DNA from: Serratia symbiotica
GTDB lineage: Bacteria > Pseudomonadota > Gammaproteobacteria > Enterobacterales > Enterobacteriaceae
Assembly: GCF_000821185.2 (NCBI RefSeq)
Contig: NZ_CP050855.1
Span: forward strand, 2,542,001 to 2,606,000
Reading direction: 5' to 3'
Length of the DNA: 64,000 nucleotides
Shown here: piece by piece, positions 44,256 through 52,705 of the stretch
Layout of the letters: every line of letters starts with the position of its first letter
How positions within the stretch are numbered: position 1 is the stretch's first letter
Position numbers and translations under genes: made by a program
The notes under the pieces: model-generated
The model's database searches: none
Told to the model about the DNA's origin: nothing
Seen by the model: only the letters and a program-made list of their open reading frames with translations

Positions 44256-45340
44256 ATGAATATCGATGTAGTGCTGGCCTCACAAAACCCCGATGAACTG
44301 TGCGCTCTGGTGTTGAAATTATTCGTGAACCAAGAGCCGCAGACACAGCGAAGCCAGACACTGGCAGGCTATATCCAGCAACGGGAAGAGGCACTGAAAA
44401 ATGCCCGTCAGTGGCGCTTCGGGCGTAAAAGCGAAGCCTTCCAGGGGAAACAGCGCGGGCTGTTCGATGAAGATATCGAGGCCGATGCCGCCGATATCGA
44501 GCAGCAACTGGTCACGCTGTTACCTGAGCCAAAAGCACCAAAATATCTTCGACCCCGGCAAGGGCAAAACCTCACGCGGTTATCTGTGGCTCTATATCAC
44601 CGCACAAGGTGCCGAGCGGGCGATAGTGCTTTATGATTGCCAACCGGGGCGCAGTGGTCAGTATGCCCGCGATGTGCTTGAGGGCTGGCGCGTTACCCTG
44701 GTGGTGGACGGTGATGCTGGTTACCAGGCGTTGTTCGGCAAGCGGCCAGGCGGTTGACACCGGGTGTTGGGCGCACGCCCGGCGCACGTTCTTCGAGCTG
44801 TTCACTGCCAACCCAAGCCCGGTGGCGAAGCTAGCTCTAGATACTATCCATGAGTTGTACAGGCTTGAGCGCAAAATCAAACATCGGTCAGCGGATAAAA
44901 AACGTCAATGGCGACAGCGCTATGCCACCCCCCGGCTGGACGCCTTCCATCAATGGCTGTTGTTGCAACAAGCGCAGACGGCCCCCAACTCCAGGTTACG
45001 CAAAGCGCTGGACTATCCCCTGAAACGCTGGTCAGCATTACTGCGTTATCTTGACGATAGCCACGTGCCCATAGATAACAATCGCATGGAAAACTGCCTC
45101 CGTCCGGTAGCCGTAGGCCGCAAGAACGGACTCTTTGCCGAGTCGTTGCGTGCCGGACAACGGATGGCAGCTATCCTGAATCTGTTGGAAACCGCCAAAC
45201 TCAACGGCCACGACCCGTCTATCTGGTTGCGTGATGTGCTACCCGCTTACCCACCTGGCCCCACCATAGCCTCCAACAACTATTACCCTACGCCGAAAAC
45301 AGCTTCAGTTAATATCCGCCAGCTTATTACATTATTTTAA
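44256..45340 (+). pseudogene. IS66-family transposase (tnpC), deleted and frameshifted
   Basis: Begins MNIDVVLASQNPDELCALVLKL, typical of IS66 TnpC, and continues through ARQWRFGRKSEAF and GLFDEDIEADAADIEQQL. After LPEPKAPK (about 44540) the sequence jumps, without the zinc-binding and central regions, to FDPGKGKTSRGYLWLYITAQG in another frame. A further shift near 44755 leads to VDTGCWAHARRTFFELF, after which the frame is open to the end (LDDSHVPIDNNRMENCLRPVAVGRKN). The normal DGYAGY acid block reads VVDGDAGY. tnpA and tnpB of IS66 are not seen. Its 3' end overlaps the last bases of iacP on the other strand, so it marks the edge of the secretion cluster. Confidence 0.88.
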
Positions 45341-45620
45341 TCACACAACGCGAGTTCGCCGTTCGGTTACAATTATCGCATGAATTAAGATAATCCAAAA
45401 CGTCCTGCAACCTATACCATACCATCCAGATTTTGTCCTCCAGCGGCTGTTGCGTGTATTTCTCAACCGCTGAGACAAGCTCCAACATCTCCAATGAATC
45501 AATATGCAGATCCACAATCAATCGAGCTTGCAGGTTAATGTGCGGTGACTGATTGGAATAAGTAAGGATCTGCGCGAGTTCTTTTTCCAACCAGCGATGA
45601 TGGCGATCCCCCTGAGACAT
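45327..45620 (-). CDS. iacP: Acyl carrier protein of the type III secretion cluster (IacP-like)
   Basis: Encodes 97 residues. The only strong motif is LIVDLHIDSLEMLELVSAVE, the helix II region of acyl carrier proteins, with the phosphopantetheine-accepting Ser at residue 42 in DSL. In Salmonella SPI-1, iacP is the gene after sipA; it has been reported to promote translocator/effector function, and AcpP-type acylation of toxins is its model. Here the ATG lies 4 bases from the sipA stop in the same order. It is longer than the 82-residue Salmonella protein, mostly at the C-terminus (NCNRTANSRCVIKIM), and the last 14 bases overlap the IS66 remnant, so the natural end may have been altered. Confidence 0.8.
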   Translation of the reverse strand: MSQGDRHHRWLEKELAQILTYSNQSPHINLQARLIVDLHIDSLEMLELVSAVEKYTQQPLEDKIWMVWYRLQDVLDYLNSCDNCNRTANSRCVIKIM

Positions 45621-45623
45621 GGC

Positions 45624-47486
45624 TTAATCCCTGTTCAGTTTTTCATAGGCCAGCATAGCAGCCAAATTGTTAACCTGCCCCCCTCGGGTTAATACCACGC
45701 GCTCTTGAATTAGATGCTTATCGGTTGCGGTGGACTGCCCCGTGATGTCAACACCAAATGAAGTTCCTTGCGCATTTAGCCTATAAGAGGGTTTCTTCGG
45801 CGTAGGTTCTGTATAGGAAGTTTTTTCCAGTGGCTGTTCAGCATCAACTGTTGATTGATTTTCGACTCGATCAGAAATTGAATCATTGTCAGTTGTATCA
45901 GATAAATTATCTGTCTTTTCTGATACTGATGGATTAGCCATGGTGCTGCTTTCAAGAATAGTAGAGTAAGTTTTTATCGAAGAAAAATGGATACTGCTGA
46001 ACACATTCTCCTGCGAACGATTTCCAACGGTTATGGAAGTATCCCCCAGTACAACGTGAAAGTTATTATTGTTTTGCTTAATCTCTTGCGTTTTATTGGT
46101 GCGATTATCCGTCTGCGAAACATTGTATAAAGAATCCTGCGCATTGTACTTATAAGCAGCTTTCTCATTGATAGGAAATTTATCAACGTTTTCACCCCCT
46201 GGGTTTTGCAAAGTATGGCCAACTGTCAAAGGTTGACCTTCCTCTTCCTGCTTGTCAGCGTTCATATCAATTTTTGAGAAGAGTGTGGGGGTACCACTCC
46301 CGTCAATATTCAAGGGATTAGATTTTACGCTGCCGCCGATGGAATTCCCGCTCACAGTATCCTGACCAGGAAGCAAACGATTTAGCAGTAGGAAAATATT
46401 CTGTATAGACTCAACCTGTCTCGTGAAATTTTGCCACAGCTCACCTAATTCATTATTAAAAAACAGGTTATCGTTATACACCCGCCTTGCGGTAGCATGA
46501 TAGTCTTGAGTCACCGCACCTTGCTCTGCACCAGGGATTAACGTGGGCTGTGTAATAATGGGCTGTTCGGTAGCGGCTTGCTGTGACGATGGTGTAGCGG
46601 AACCCTCGCTGGATAGCGGCACCTTAACACTCATTTTTTTTTTCAACAAATCAGCAATGAATGTAGTTTTATACTCCATCGACTGAAATAACAATCTCAG
46701 ACAAAAACATTTATCATCAATAGTATGATAGTTAAAAAAACAGGACTTGTGCACTGCAGCCGTGCGCTCATTTTGTTCATCAACCGCCTTATAGAGATAT
46801 TGCTTAATCTGGTCGGGATTAGCCTCGAGTTCTCGTCTACGTTCCTGTGATATAACGCCACTTTGCTGCAACTTATTTAAGATATCTGGATGGACGGAGG
46901 TAGCCATAAACTTTTTACACAACTCCTCCAAGGCCGCTTTTCCATATGGCCAGTTATCAAGCCCTACCTTTTTCATCAAGGCATGGTTCAGTTTATTGAA
47001 CTGCTTTTTAGCCGATTTTGCCGTTTTATCGTCCGTTGGTTTATGCTTTTTCATCGCTGTGAAAGCAGCACTAACGTCCTTTTTGAGCGACTCGCGCATT
47101 TCTGCCGGTATCAACTGGAACAACGCCAACGCAGTTGAGATATTATCCTGCAAACTCGCATGTATTATATTGCTTCTGTTGCCAGCCCCAGTCTGCATCA
47201 CAAGATTAAAATCTTCTGCACTGATATTTTTCCCTGATGAACTTAAGAACTCAAACAGAGTTTCAAGTTGTTTTTCTCTATTTAGATCGCACAGTGTAGG
47301 CCCATTAAAAGAATTTGTAGTAAAGGAGATTCTGGTATACTCTTCCATGGAAAGAGGGTTGCTGGAATCTGGGGCATCAAATTTAATGTTGCTAATATCG
47401 CCGGCAACAGTGTTATGCTGACCAGCACTTGAGTAGCGCGGGGAAGCTGTTCGACATATATCACTGATTTTCTGATCAATATTCAT
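45624..47486 (-). CDS. sipA: SipA-like effector of the type III secretion system
   Basis: Encodes 620 residues (Salmonella SipA 685). Placed as SipA/YspA-type from its position between sipD and iacP; the overall resemblance seen by eye is limited. The N-terminal 50 residues are polar and flexible as expected of a secretion signal and chaperone-binding region. About residues 60-230 are helical with Lys/Leu-rich repeats (VGLDNWPYGKAALEELCKKF). The middle is low complexity (Ser/Thr/Gln/Asn-rich), and the end reads NNLAAMLAYEKLN. In Salmonella the C-terminal half binds actin; whether this protein does cannot be judged here. It may be a distinct effector. No premature stop. A 250-base non-coding gap precedes it. 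Confidence 0.65.
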   Translation of the reverse strand: MNIDQKISDICRTASPRYSSAGQHNTVAGDISNIKFDAPDSSNPLSMEEYTRISFTTNSFNGPTLCDLNREKQLETLFEFLSSSGKNISAEDFNLVMQTGAGNRSNIIHASLQDNISTALALFQLIPAEMRESLKKDVSAAFTAMKKHKPTDDKTAKSAKKQFNKLNHALMKKVGLDNWPYGKAALEELCKKFMATSVHPDILNKLQQSGVISQERRRELEANPDQIKQYLYKAVDEQNERTAAVHKSCFFNYHTIDDKCFCLRLLFQSMEYKTTFIADLLKKKMSVKVPLSSEGSATPSSQQAATEQPIITQPTLIPGAEQGAVTQDYHATARRVYNDNLFFNNELGELWQNFTRQVESIQNIFLLLNRLLPGQDTVSGNSIGGSVKSNPLNIDGSGTPTLFSKIDMNADKQEEEGQPLTVGHTLQNPGGENVDKFPINEKAAYKYNAQDSLYNVSQTDNRTNKTQEIKQNNNNFHVVLGDTSITVGNRSQENVFSSIHFSSIKTYSTILESSTMANPSVSEKTDNLSDTTDNDSISDRVENQSTVDAEQPLEKTSYTEPTPKKPSYRLNAQGTSFGVDITGQSTATDKHLIQERVVLTRGGQVNNLAAMLAYEKLNRD

Positions 47487-47739
47487 ATATTAACTCTTCG
47501 GAAAATATTTTGTCACACCACAATCAGCAGCAGAATCGATATATCTCTATCAATATGCCACCCCTGCCTCCATGATAATCCCCCATAAACTCTTGGCTTA
47601 TGTTACAGCATCAGTCATATCCTGAAGATCTTCTGTACCAGATCTCATATTACGAAAACATCCAAATATCACACTCGTAATACGCCGATTGGGTTCTTAA
47701 TTATCCTGCTAAAAGCCAGAAGAATAGCGGAGCCATAAT
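47487..47739 (-). other. Non-coding gap inside the sip operon, between sipD and sipA
   Basis: 253 bases without a coding sequence, unusual in a cluster whose other genes overlap or nearly touch. It contains several AT-rich stretches and an imperfect AGATCT repeat near 47620-47650. It could hold a separate promoter for sipA-iacP, an mRNA processing site or the remains of a lost gene; none can be shown from the sequence. Confidence 0.45.
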
Positions 47740-48744
47740 TTACACATTCATATAACCCGCGTTATAGCGATATAAGTCTTCAGTCATTCGTTGCAATAAT
47801 TGGATAAGCGTTTCAAAGCTACTGTTGTCCTGACGGAATCTTTCCAGCAACTCGGAGACGTTATTATTCACCGTATTTTTCTGGCTATCAATGGCAGTTT
47901 GAAAAGCCTGGAAAGCTTGCCCGGAAAGTTCTATCCCCTCCCCCTTTACACTTTCACCTTTGAGTCCATCTATACGGTCAATGATACCTTTTATCGCATC
48001 CGAGTTTGGTAATATCTCAATATCACCAGATGAACCACGTCGTACGATATAGCCACTGCCCAATTTATCTTTCCAAAAGGTGAGTGCCTTGTCATCGCCG
48101 GTAAAATTATGGATAGATTTCGGCGATATACTGCCGTCTTGGTTAAAATCGAAATATTTACTTAATGAGTCCTTGAACGCCTTAAGAAACCCCTCTTTAT
48201 CGAAGATAATCTTTCCATCTTTACCCGCATTAATGTAATCACTCATTTTCCCCAGCGCCTGATTGACATCTTTCATATACTGTGAAGCTTTTTCAGTAAT
48301 TTTGGCGTAAAGCTTTTGATATTTCGTGTGGATTTTTTCAATCAAATCCTCCAGCGCTTTGATGTGAGGGGGAGTACCAACATCCTCTTCGTCGGAAGAG
48401 GCCTCCAGCGCATTCGTTTGTGCAGTGCGGTAATTATCTTCACTACGCTTAAGATCGCGTAGCAGCTGCCGCGCATCGTTAGTGATATCTTCGGCGTCAG
48501 GGGTAACCATACGGTTCCCCCTGTGGGCATCAGCTTGCGGATCACTTAACGGCAGAATGTGTTGGTTGCTTTGCAACAAATATGCTGCTTGTACATAAAG
48601 ATCGTCTTGCCATTGCGGTGCGCTGAATGCCTCTGTGCCGCTTAAAAACGGCACCTGGGCCTGGATCCGGTTTCCGTTATCCACCACTTCACCCAGAGGC
48701 GGCGTTAGTTGCGGTAAAAAATTGCTGGAAGAAATAGTCGTCAT
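47740..48744 (-). CDS. sipD: Needle-tip protein, SipD/IpaD family
   Basis: Encodes 334 residues (Salmonella SipD 343). SipD caps the needle, senses host contact and helps insert the SipB-SipC pore. The long central coiled coil is visible (LEDLIEKIHTKYQKLYAKITEKASQ), then MKDVNQALGKMSDYINAGKDGKI. The C-terminal half carries the family pattern KYFDFNQDGSISPKSIHNF, FWKDKLGSGYIVRRGSSGDIEI and the terminal helix NNNVSELLERFRQDNSSFETLIQLLQ. It sits between sipC and sipA as in SPI-1. Confidence 0.85.
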   Translation of the reverse strand: MTTISSSNFLPQLTPPLGEVVDNGNRIQAQVPFLSGTEAFSAPQWQDDLYVQAAYLLQSNQHILPLSDPQADAHRGNRMVTPDAEDITNDARQLLRDLKRSEDNYRTAQTNALEASSDEEDVGTPPHIKALEDLIEKIHTKYQKLYAKITEKASQYMKDVNQALGKMSDYINAGKDGKIIFDKEGFLKAFKDSLSKYFDFNQDGSISPKSIHNFTGDDKALTFWKDKLGSGYIVRRGSSGDIEILPNSDAIKGIIDRIDGLKGESVKGEGIELSGQAFQAFQTAIDSQKNTVNNNVSELLERFRQDNSSFETLIQLLQRMTEDLYRYNAGYMNV

Positions 48745-48760
48745 GGCAGGGTACCTTTAT

Positions 48761-50086
48761 TTAGCCTCTGATAAGGCTCTGTTTAGTCTTGTTTGTCATT
48801 TCTTGCATCTCGTTGATGTTACTGCGCATCTTTTTAATCGTTTCTTCACTCTTGCTGACCTGATCTTCTTTATCTTTTGCAACGCTACGGGTGATATCTG
48901 ATGCCGTACTTTGTAGTGTCTTGTCAGCTTCAGCACCTTTTACCGCCGTCATATTAGAGGCGTTAGCCAATTGCCCAGCACTATCGCCATTTCGGGTCAA
49001 TTGCTCAGCAATACTGTTATGAGTGCGATATTTATTGACTTTCTGCTCATATCTTAGCCTGTGTAGATCTGTATTCTCCATCGTATCCATGACGGGCCGC
49101 TGCTGTTGCAACTGATGTTGTGCTTGCTGAGCCGAGGGAGGCGTATTTACCGGTGCGACCGGCTGCCCATCTGCGCCAATATGGAAGCCTGTGCCTTTTG
49201 CCGACTCTCCGGTTTGATGTTGCGTTAGCTTCAATCCATTCGAGTGTTTACCATTATTGTTCACGCTCTTAAGCGAAGTTTGCACCGCTTTATTTTGCTT
49301 ATATAACCCACGAGATTGGAAAGCGACACCAACACCAGTAATTAGCATCGTGGTAGCAAAACTCATTAACGCGCCTTTGTAAATCTCTTTTCCTTCTCTC
49401 ACGCTGGATGCTGCTGACTTTTCGGCCATGCTGGCGCTGAGTTCGGCAAACATCGTGTTGATACGGCGCTCTGAAATATAGATTTCTGCCATTACCTGGC
49501 GCAAAACGCTAAGCAAGAAGCGCATCATTTCATTAGTTTGGATGCCAACAAACGGCTCCTGTTTGGCCGCATCAGCGGAGTCTGTTTTATTCTTAACACT
49601 GGGTTCTGCCGCCTGCTGCGTATTGCTCTCTTTCAACAACGACCCCACTAGCATCGCCTGGGCTGCCTGTACCACATTGCGTTGCTCAACTTCATCCATC
49701 TGTACCGCTTCTACCCGTGCGCGTGAACCCGCGTTTGTGCTGTTACCCAGTTCCCGCTGTAAAACCACATGAAGCGCCTGATTAATATCGTTTGGCGTGG
49801 TGGTAAGTGCGATACGCAAATCATCCAGGCGTTCGGCGTTTTCTGGTTCTTCCAGTTTCTTTAGCTGTGCCAATACTTCGGCCTGCTGTGGGTAAAAGAC
49901 AGGCGCAGTTAACTGCGGCCTCTCACTCTGGGATGTGAAATCGGCCAGCGCTGGGCCAATGTCAGGCAAATCTAATTGGCTGAAGTGGATCCCTGACGCA
50001 GTGCCCTGCTTGACAAGTGGGATGACATCCTGGCTAACCCGCGAGGTAGGTTGAAAGTTTCCCGTTTGCTCGATGGTGAGTGACAT
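48761..50086 (-). CDS. sipC: Translocator protein, SipC/IpaC family
   Basis: Encodes 441 residues (Salmonella SipC 409). SipC/IpaC proteins form the translocation pore with SipB and, in Salmonella and Shigella, also act on host actin. The protein is polar with one clear hydrophobic segment at about 235-255 (ALMSFATTMLITGVGVAF), preceded by a helix with ISERRINTMFAELSASMA, as in the family. The C-terminal third is rich in Gln/Asn/Lys and ends in a coiled coil (SEETIKKMRSNINEMQEMTNKTKQ). The assignment rests on this pattern and on the sicA-sipB-sipC-sipD order. Confidence 0.8.
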   Translation of the reverse strand: MSLTIEQTGNFQPTSRVSQDVIPLVKQGTASGIHFSQLDLPDIGPALADFTSQSERPQLTAPVFYPQQAEVLAQLKKLEEPENAERLDDLRIALTTTPNDINQALHVVLQRELGNSTNAGSRARVEAVQMDEVEQRNVVQAAQAMLVGSLLKESNTQQAAEPSVKNKTDSADAAKQEPFVGIQTNEMMRFLLSVLRQVMAEIYISERRINTMFAELSASMAEKSAASSVREGKEIYKGALMSFATTMLITGVGVAFQSRGLYKQNKAVQTSLKSVNNNGKHSNGLKLTQHQTGESAKGTGFHIGADGQPVAPVNTPPSAQQAQHQLQQQRPVMDTMENTDLHRLRYEQKVNKYRTHNSIAEQLTRNGDSAGQLANASNMTAVKGAEADKTLQSTASDITRSVAKDKEDQVSKSEETIKKMRSNINEMQEMTNKTKQSLIRG

Positions 50087-50104
50087 CAGTATATCTCCTG
50101 AAAA

Positions 50105-52081
50105 TTATGCATAACTGCTTTTCATTAAGTTAGCTTTGGTACGACCAGATTCGTTTGTTGCTGTCAGCATGTTGTCGAAGTCTGTACTGTGTTGGTCAAA
50201 ATCTTTCGCCCAAGATTTGATCAACGCTTCAAGAGCTCTTACCCATGCTTGAATGCTTTCGTTATCTTTGATCAACGCACCTAATAGCGCTTTCATATCG
50301 CTAATCTGCGCACTGGCGTATAAATTCAGCCCACCGCCAACGGCTGATTTGGTCACTCCCATAACCATATTGGCGCCCTTTGTTCCCATTTCAATTCTAC
50401 GTGCCGTGACGTCGGAAAGTTTGATGACTTCTTTCGTATTCTTGGCGAATTTAGTGAACTGTTGGGTCAATTTTCCTGTTTTACTGAAAATTTTCATCAA
50501 AATATTAATAAATTTATCTGAAAGCGCTTTCGCCGCACTTTTCAACACGTTGGCGGCCATTTTGGTGCCCGTTTGCAACGTTTTCGCCACCGCCGTCCCC
50601 GCGTTTTTGACGAAAGAAGACACCGAAAGCAGGGACAACGCCAAGAAAGCCACCGCAGCGACAACCATTCCGACAATATTGGCAATTTGTTTGGCTTTTT
50701 CTGGCGCAACACCGCACTGAATCAGTAAACTAGACACACCTTTTGCGATTTCATTGGCTGCCATTTCCATCAAGGTGCTGCATCCGTTAGCCTCAAGCAC
50801 CACATCGGCCACTGCCATCGCGAGGCCTATCGCGGCCACCGCCATCATTAATGGACCAGCGGTACCGAATGTGACGACCGTCGCCACCACGGATACCACC
50901 AACATAATTATGCCGAGTGTTTTACTGATGCAGCCAGCCGCTTTGCTTGCCGCCTCGGCTTTACGCTGTGCTTCATCGGCTTCATTCGCCTTTTTTTCTT
51001 GATCTTTGCGCGAAGCTTCATTGAGAGCTTCAATCACATCTTGCTGCCGACGCATATTTTTAATCGCATCTTCGCCCAGCGTTTTTTTTAATTGCGCAGT
51101 AAGTAGCGTCAATAATGCCAACGCATTCTCCAGGTTATCGCCATCTATTGGCACCTTGCGTGGGGCACTATCGACAAGCTTGTTTATCGCAGAACGATGT
51201 TGATCAGCCTGCTGTGCTTTCTCGATTGCTGCCTGCGCCGCCTTATGCACGTTGGCGTCAAGCTGTGTCACGATTTGCTTTGCATCAGTTAATTTATCCG
51301 CCAAGCTGGCCTGTTTTTCCGTCAACGTTTGGACATTACCCTGTTGCGTATCCAACTGTTTTTGTAACTGGTTAATCTTTTCTGACAACTGCTGGTAGCT
51401 TTTTTGCTGATCCTCGGTTTGTGGTGGCTCAGGGATTTCTGCCCGCTTTGCACGTGCCTGGGCCAGCTCATCCTGCGTCTGTGACAACTGTTGGTTTGCG
51501 TACTCGTACTGCTCTTGCAAACTTTTTTGCTGCTCTGTCAGATCGTTAACGTGGTTATTGGCATCCTTCAGGGCTTGCTGACTTTCTTCCAACTGTTTGT
51601 TTGCTTCCTCTAGCTGAGTCAAGCTTTTCTCAAAAATTGAGAGTAACTTTTCCCCTTGCAAACGTATCGCAGTTTTTTCAGCCGTAATCAGCGCTAACTG
51701 GTTACGTAAATCCTCCAAGTTACCTGCATGTAATAGCTTGCGCAATGTCGCCATCGACCCCAGCAAGGAAGCGTTTGCACTAAAACCGGGTTCTTGCTGC
51801 CCCGCAGCTCGGCTGGCACTTGATTCCTCGCTGCCCCCCGTCTGGCAGGCCTGACTAGCTAACCGAATATCAGCCAGTTTTACCTTTGGTTCTGCCAGGG
51901 TGGGCATACTATCTTGGCGATAACGTTTCTCCTGTTCATTGGCCACCAGGTTGCGGCAAGCATCCTCCAACTCCAGCAGCTCTTTAGCGCTATCACTCAC
52001 AACTTTATTAATATTGATACCCTGAGAAAAAGCGCGAATATTAGCGATTCGCTCACAACTAATCTCTGTAATGTTCGCCAT
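50105..52081 (-). CDS. sipB: Translocator protein, SipB/IpaB family
   Basis: Encodes 658 residues (Salmonella SipB 593). SipB inserts into host membranes as the major pore subunit. Residues about 110-310 form a very long coiled coil (QLEESQQALKDANNHVNDL; KINQLQKQLDTQQGNVQ). Two hydrophobic hairpin segments follow: about 384-430 (GIIMLVVSVVATVVTFGTAG, then MAVAAIGLAMAVADVVLEA) and about 467-490 (VVAAVAFLALSLLSVSSF). NGCSTLMEMAANEIAKG between them is family-typical. The extra length lies in the coiled coil. It starts 5 bases from the sicA stop, and SicA is its chaperone. Confidence 0.9.
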   Translation of the reverse strand: MANITEISCERIANIRAFSQGININKVVSDSAKELLELEDACRNLVANEQEKRYRQDSMPTLAEPKVKLADIRLASQACQTGGSEESSASRAAGQQEPGFSANASLLGSMATLRKLLHAGNLEDLRNQLALITAEKTAIRLQGEKLLSIFEKSLTQLEEANKQLEESQQALKDANNHVNDLTEQQKSLQEQYEYANQQLSQTQDELAQARAKRAEIPEPPQTEDQQKSYQQLSEKINQLQKQLDTQQGNVQTLTEKQASLADKLTDAKQIVTQLDANVHKAAQAAIEKAQQADQHRSAINKLVDSAPRKVPIDGDNLENALALLTLLTAQLKKTLGEDAIKNMRRQQDVIEALNEASRKDQEKKANEADEAQRKAEAASKAAGCISKTLGIIMLVVSVVATVVTFGTAGPLMMAVAAIGLAMAVADVVLEANGCSTLMEMAANEIAKGVSSLLIQCGVAPEKAKQIANIVGMVVAAVAFLALSLLSVSSFVKNAGTAVAKTLQTGTKMAANVLKSAAKALSDKFINILMKIFSKTGKLTQQFTKFAKNTKEVIKLSDVTARRIEMGTKGANMVMGVTKSAVGGGLNLYASAQISDMKALLGALIKDNESIQAWVRALEALIKSWAKDFDQHSTDFDNMLTATNESGRTKANLMKSSYA

Positions 52082-52085
52082 TTTG

Positions 52086-52616
52086 TTACCTATAATCAGG
52101 ATGAGTTTCTTCTTGCTCTGTTTTTGCCAAGTTCTTCTTTATTGCTTGCAAATAGACCGATGCTTTTTTCTTAAGATCGTCATCGGTGCTGTAATTTAAA
52201 GTGCTTTCAAAGCAATGCAACGCAGCACTACTTTTCTTCAACATGAGATTGCACTGACCGGCATGAAATAGTGGGCGGTAGTCGTCTTTTGCTAAAACAA
52301 ATGCCAAGGCATAAAGTTCTGCTGCTTTTTCATAACGTTTAGTCAACTGATATACGGCTGCCAACCCCATGACATAGTCAGCGTTATAAAAATCATAGAT
52401 ACTGAGAAAGCGGAAAAAAGTCTCAGCTTCTTTCAGTTTTCCTTGCTGATAGAATTCATAGGCATAAGCATAAACCCCATCCATTGTATTTTGAGGAATG
52501 CCGTGAATATCCTTATAAGTAGCACCATCCATCAGTGCCTGACAAACCTCGTCAAGTAAACCTTCCATCTCGTCTGTTTGCTCCTGCGCTGCATCTTCCT
52601 GCTGTTTCATATACAA
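52086..52616 (-). CDS. sicA: Type III secretion chaperone SicA/IpgC/SycD family
   Basis: Encodes 176 residues (Salmonella SicA 165). Class II TPR chaperone that keeps SipB and SipC apart before export, and in Salmonella co-activates the AraC-type regulator InvF. The family signature is very clear: GATYKDIHGIPQNTMDGVYAYAYEFYQQGKLKEAETFFRFL in short blocks, IYDFYNADYVMGLAAVYQLTK, and AKDDYRPLFHAGQCNLMLKK. It could also start at residue 3 (second Met). Ends 5 bases before sipB. Upstream, 90 bases separate it from spaS and may hold a promoter. Confidence 0.93.
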   Translation of the reverse strand: MYMKQQEDAAQEQTDEMEGLLDEVCQALMDGATYKDIHGIPQNTMDGVYAYAYEFYQQGKLKEAETFFRFLSIYDFYNADYVMGLAAVYQLTKRYEKAAELYALAFVLAKDDYRPLFHAGQCNLMLKKSSAALHCFESTLNYSTDDDLKKKASVYLQAIKKNLAKTEQEETHPDYR

Positions 52617-52643
52617 ACTCCTAGTAAATATTAGGAAAGATAA

Positions 52644-52666
52644 GATGCAACTGATCGGGCTGCATC
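52644..52666 (-). other. Hairpin between spaS and sicA
   Basis: GATGCA pairs with TGCATC (minus strand), followed by TTATCTTTCC. It may be a weak terminator or processing site separating the inv-spa part from the sic-sip part. The stem is only six base pairs, so confidence is low. Confidence 0.35.
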
Positions 52667-52705
52667 ATAATTTAAATAATACGATCTCTCTTATAAAAAG
52701 TGAGC

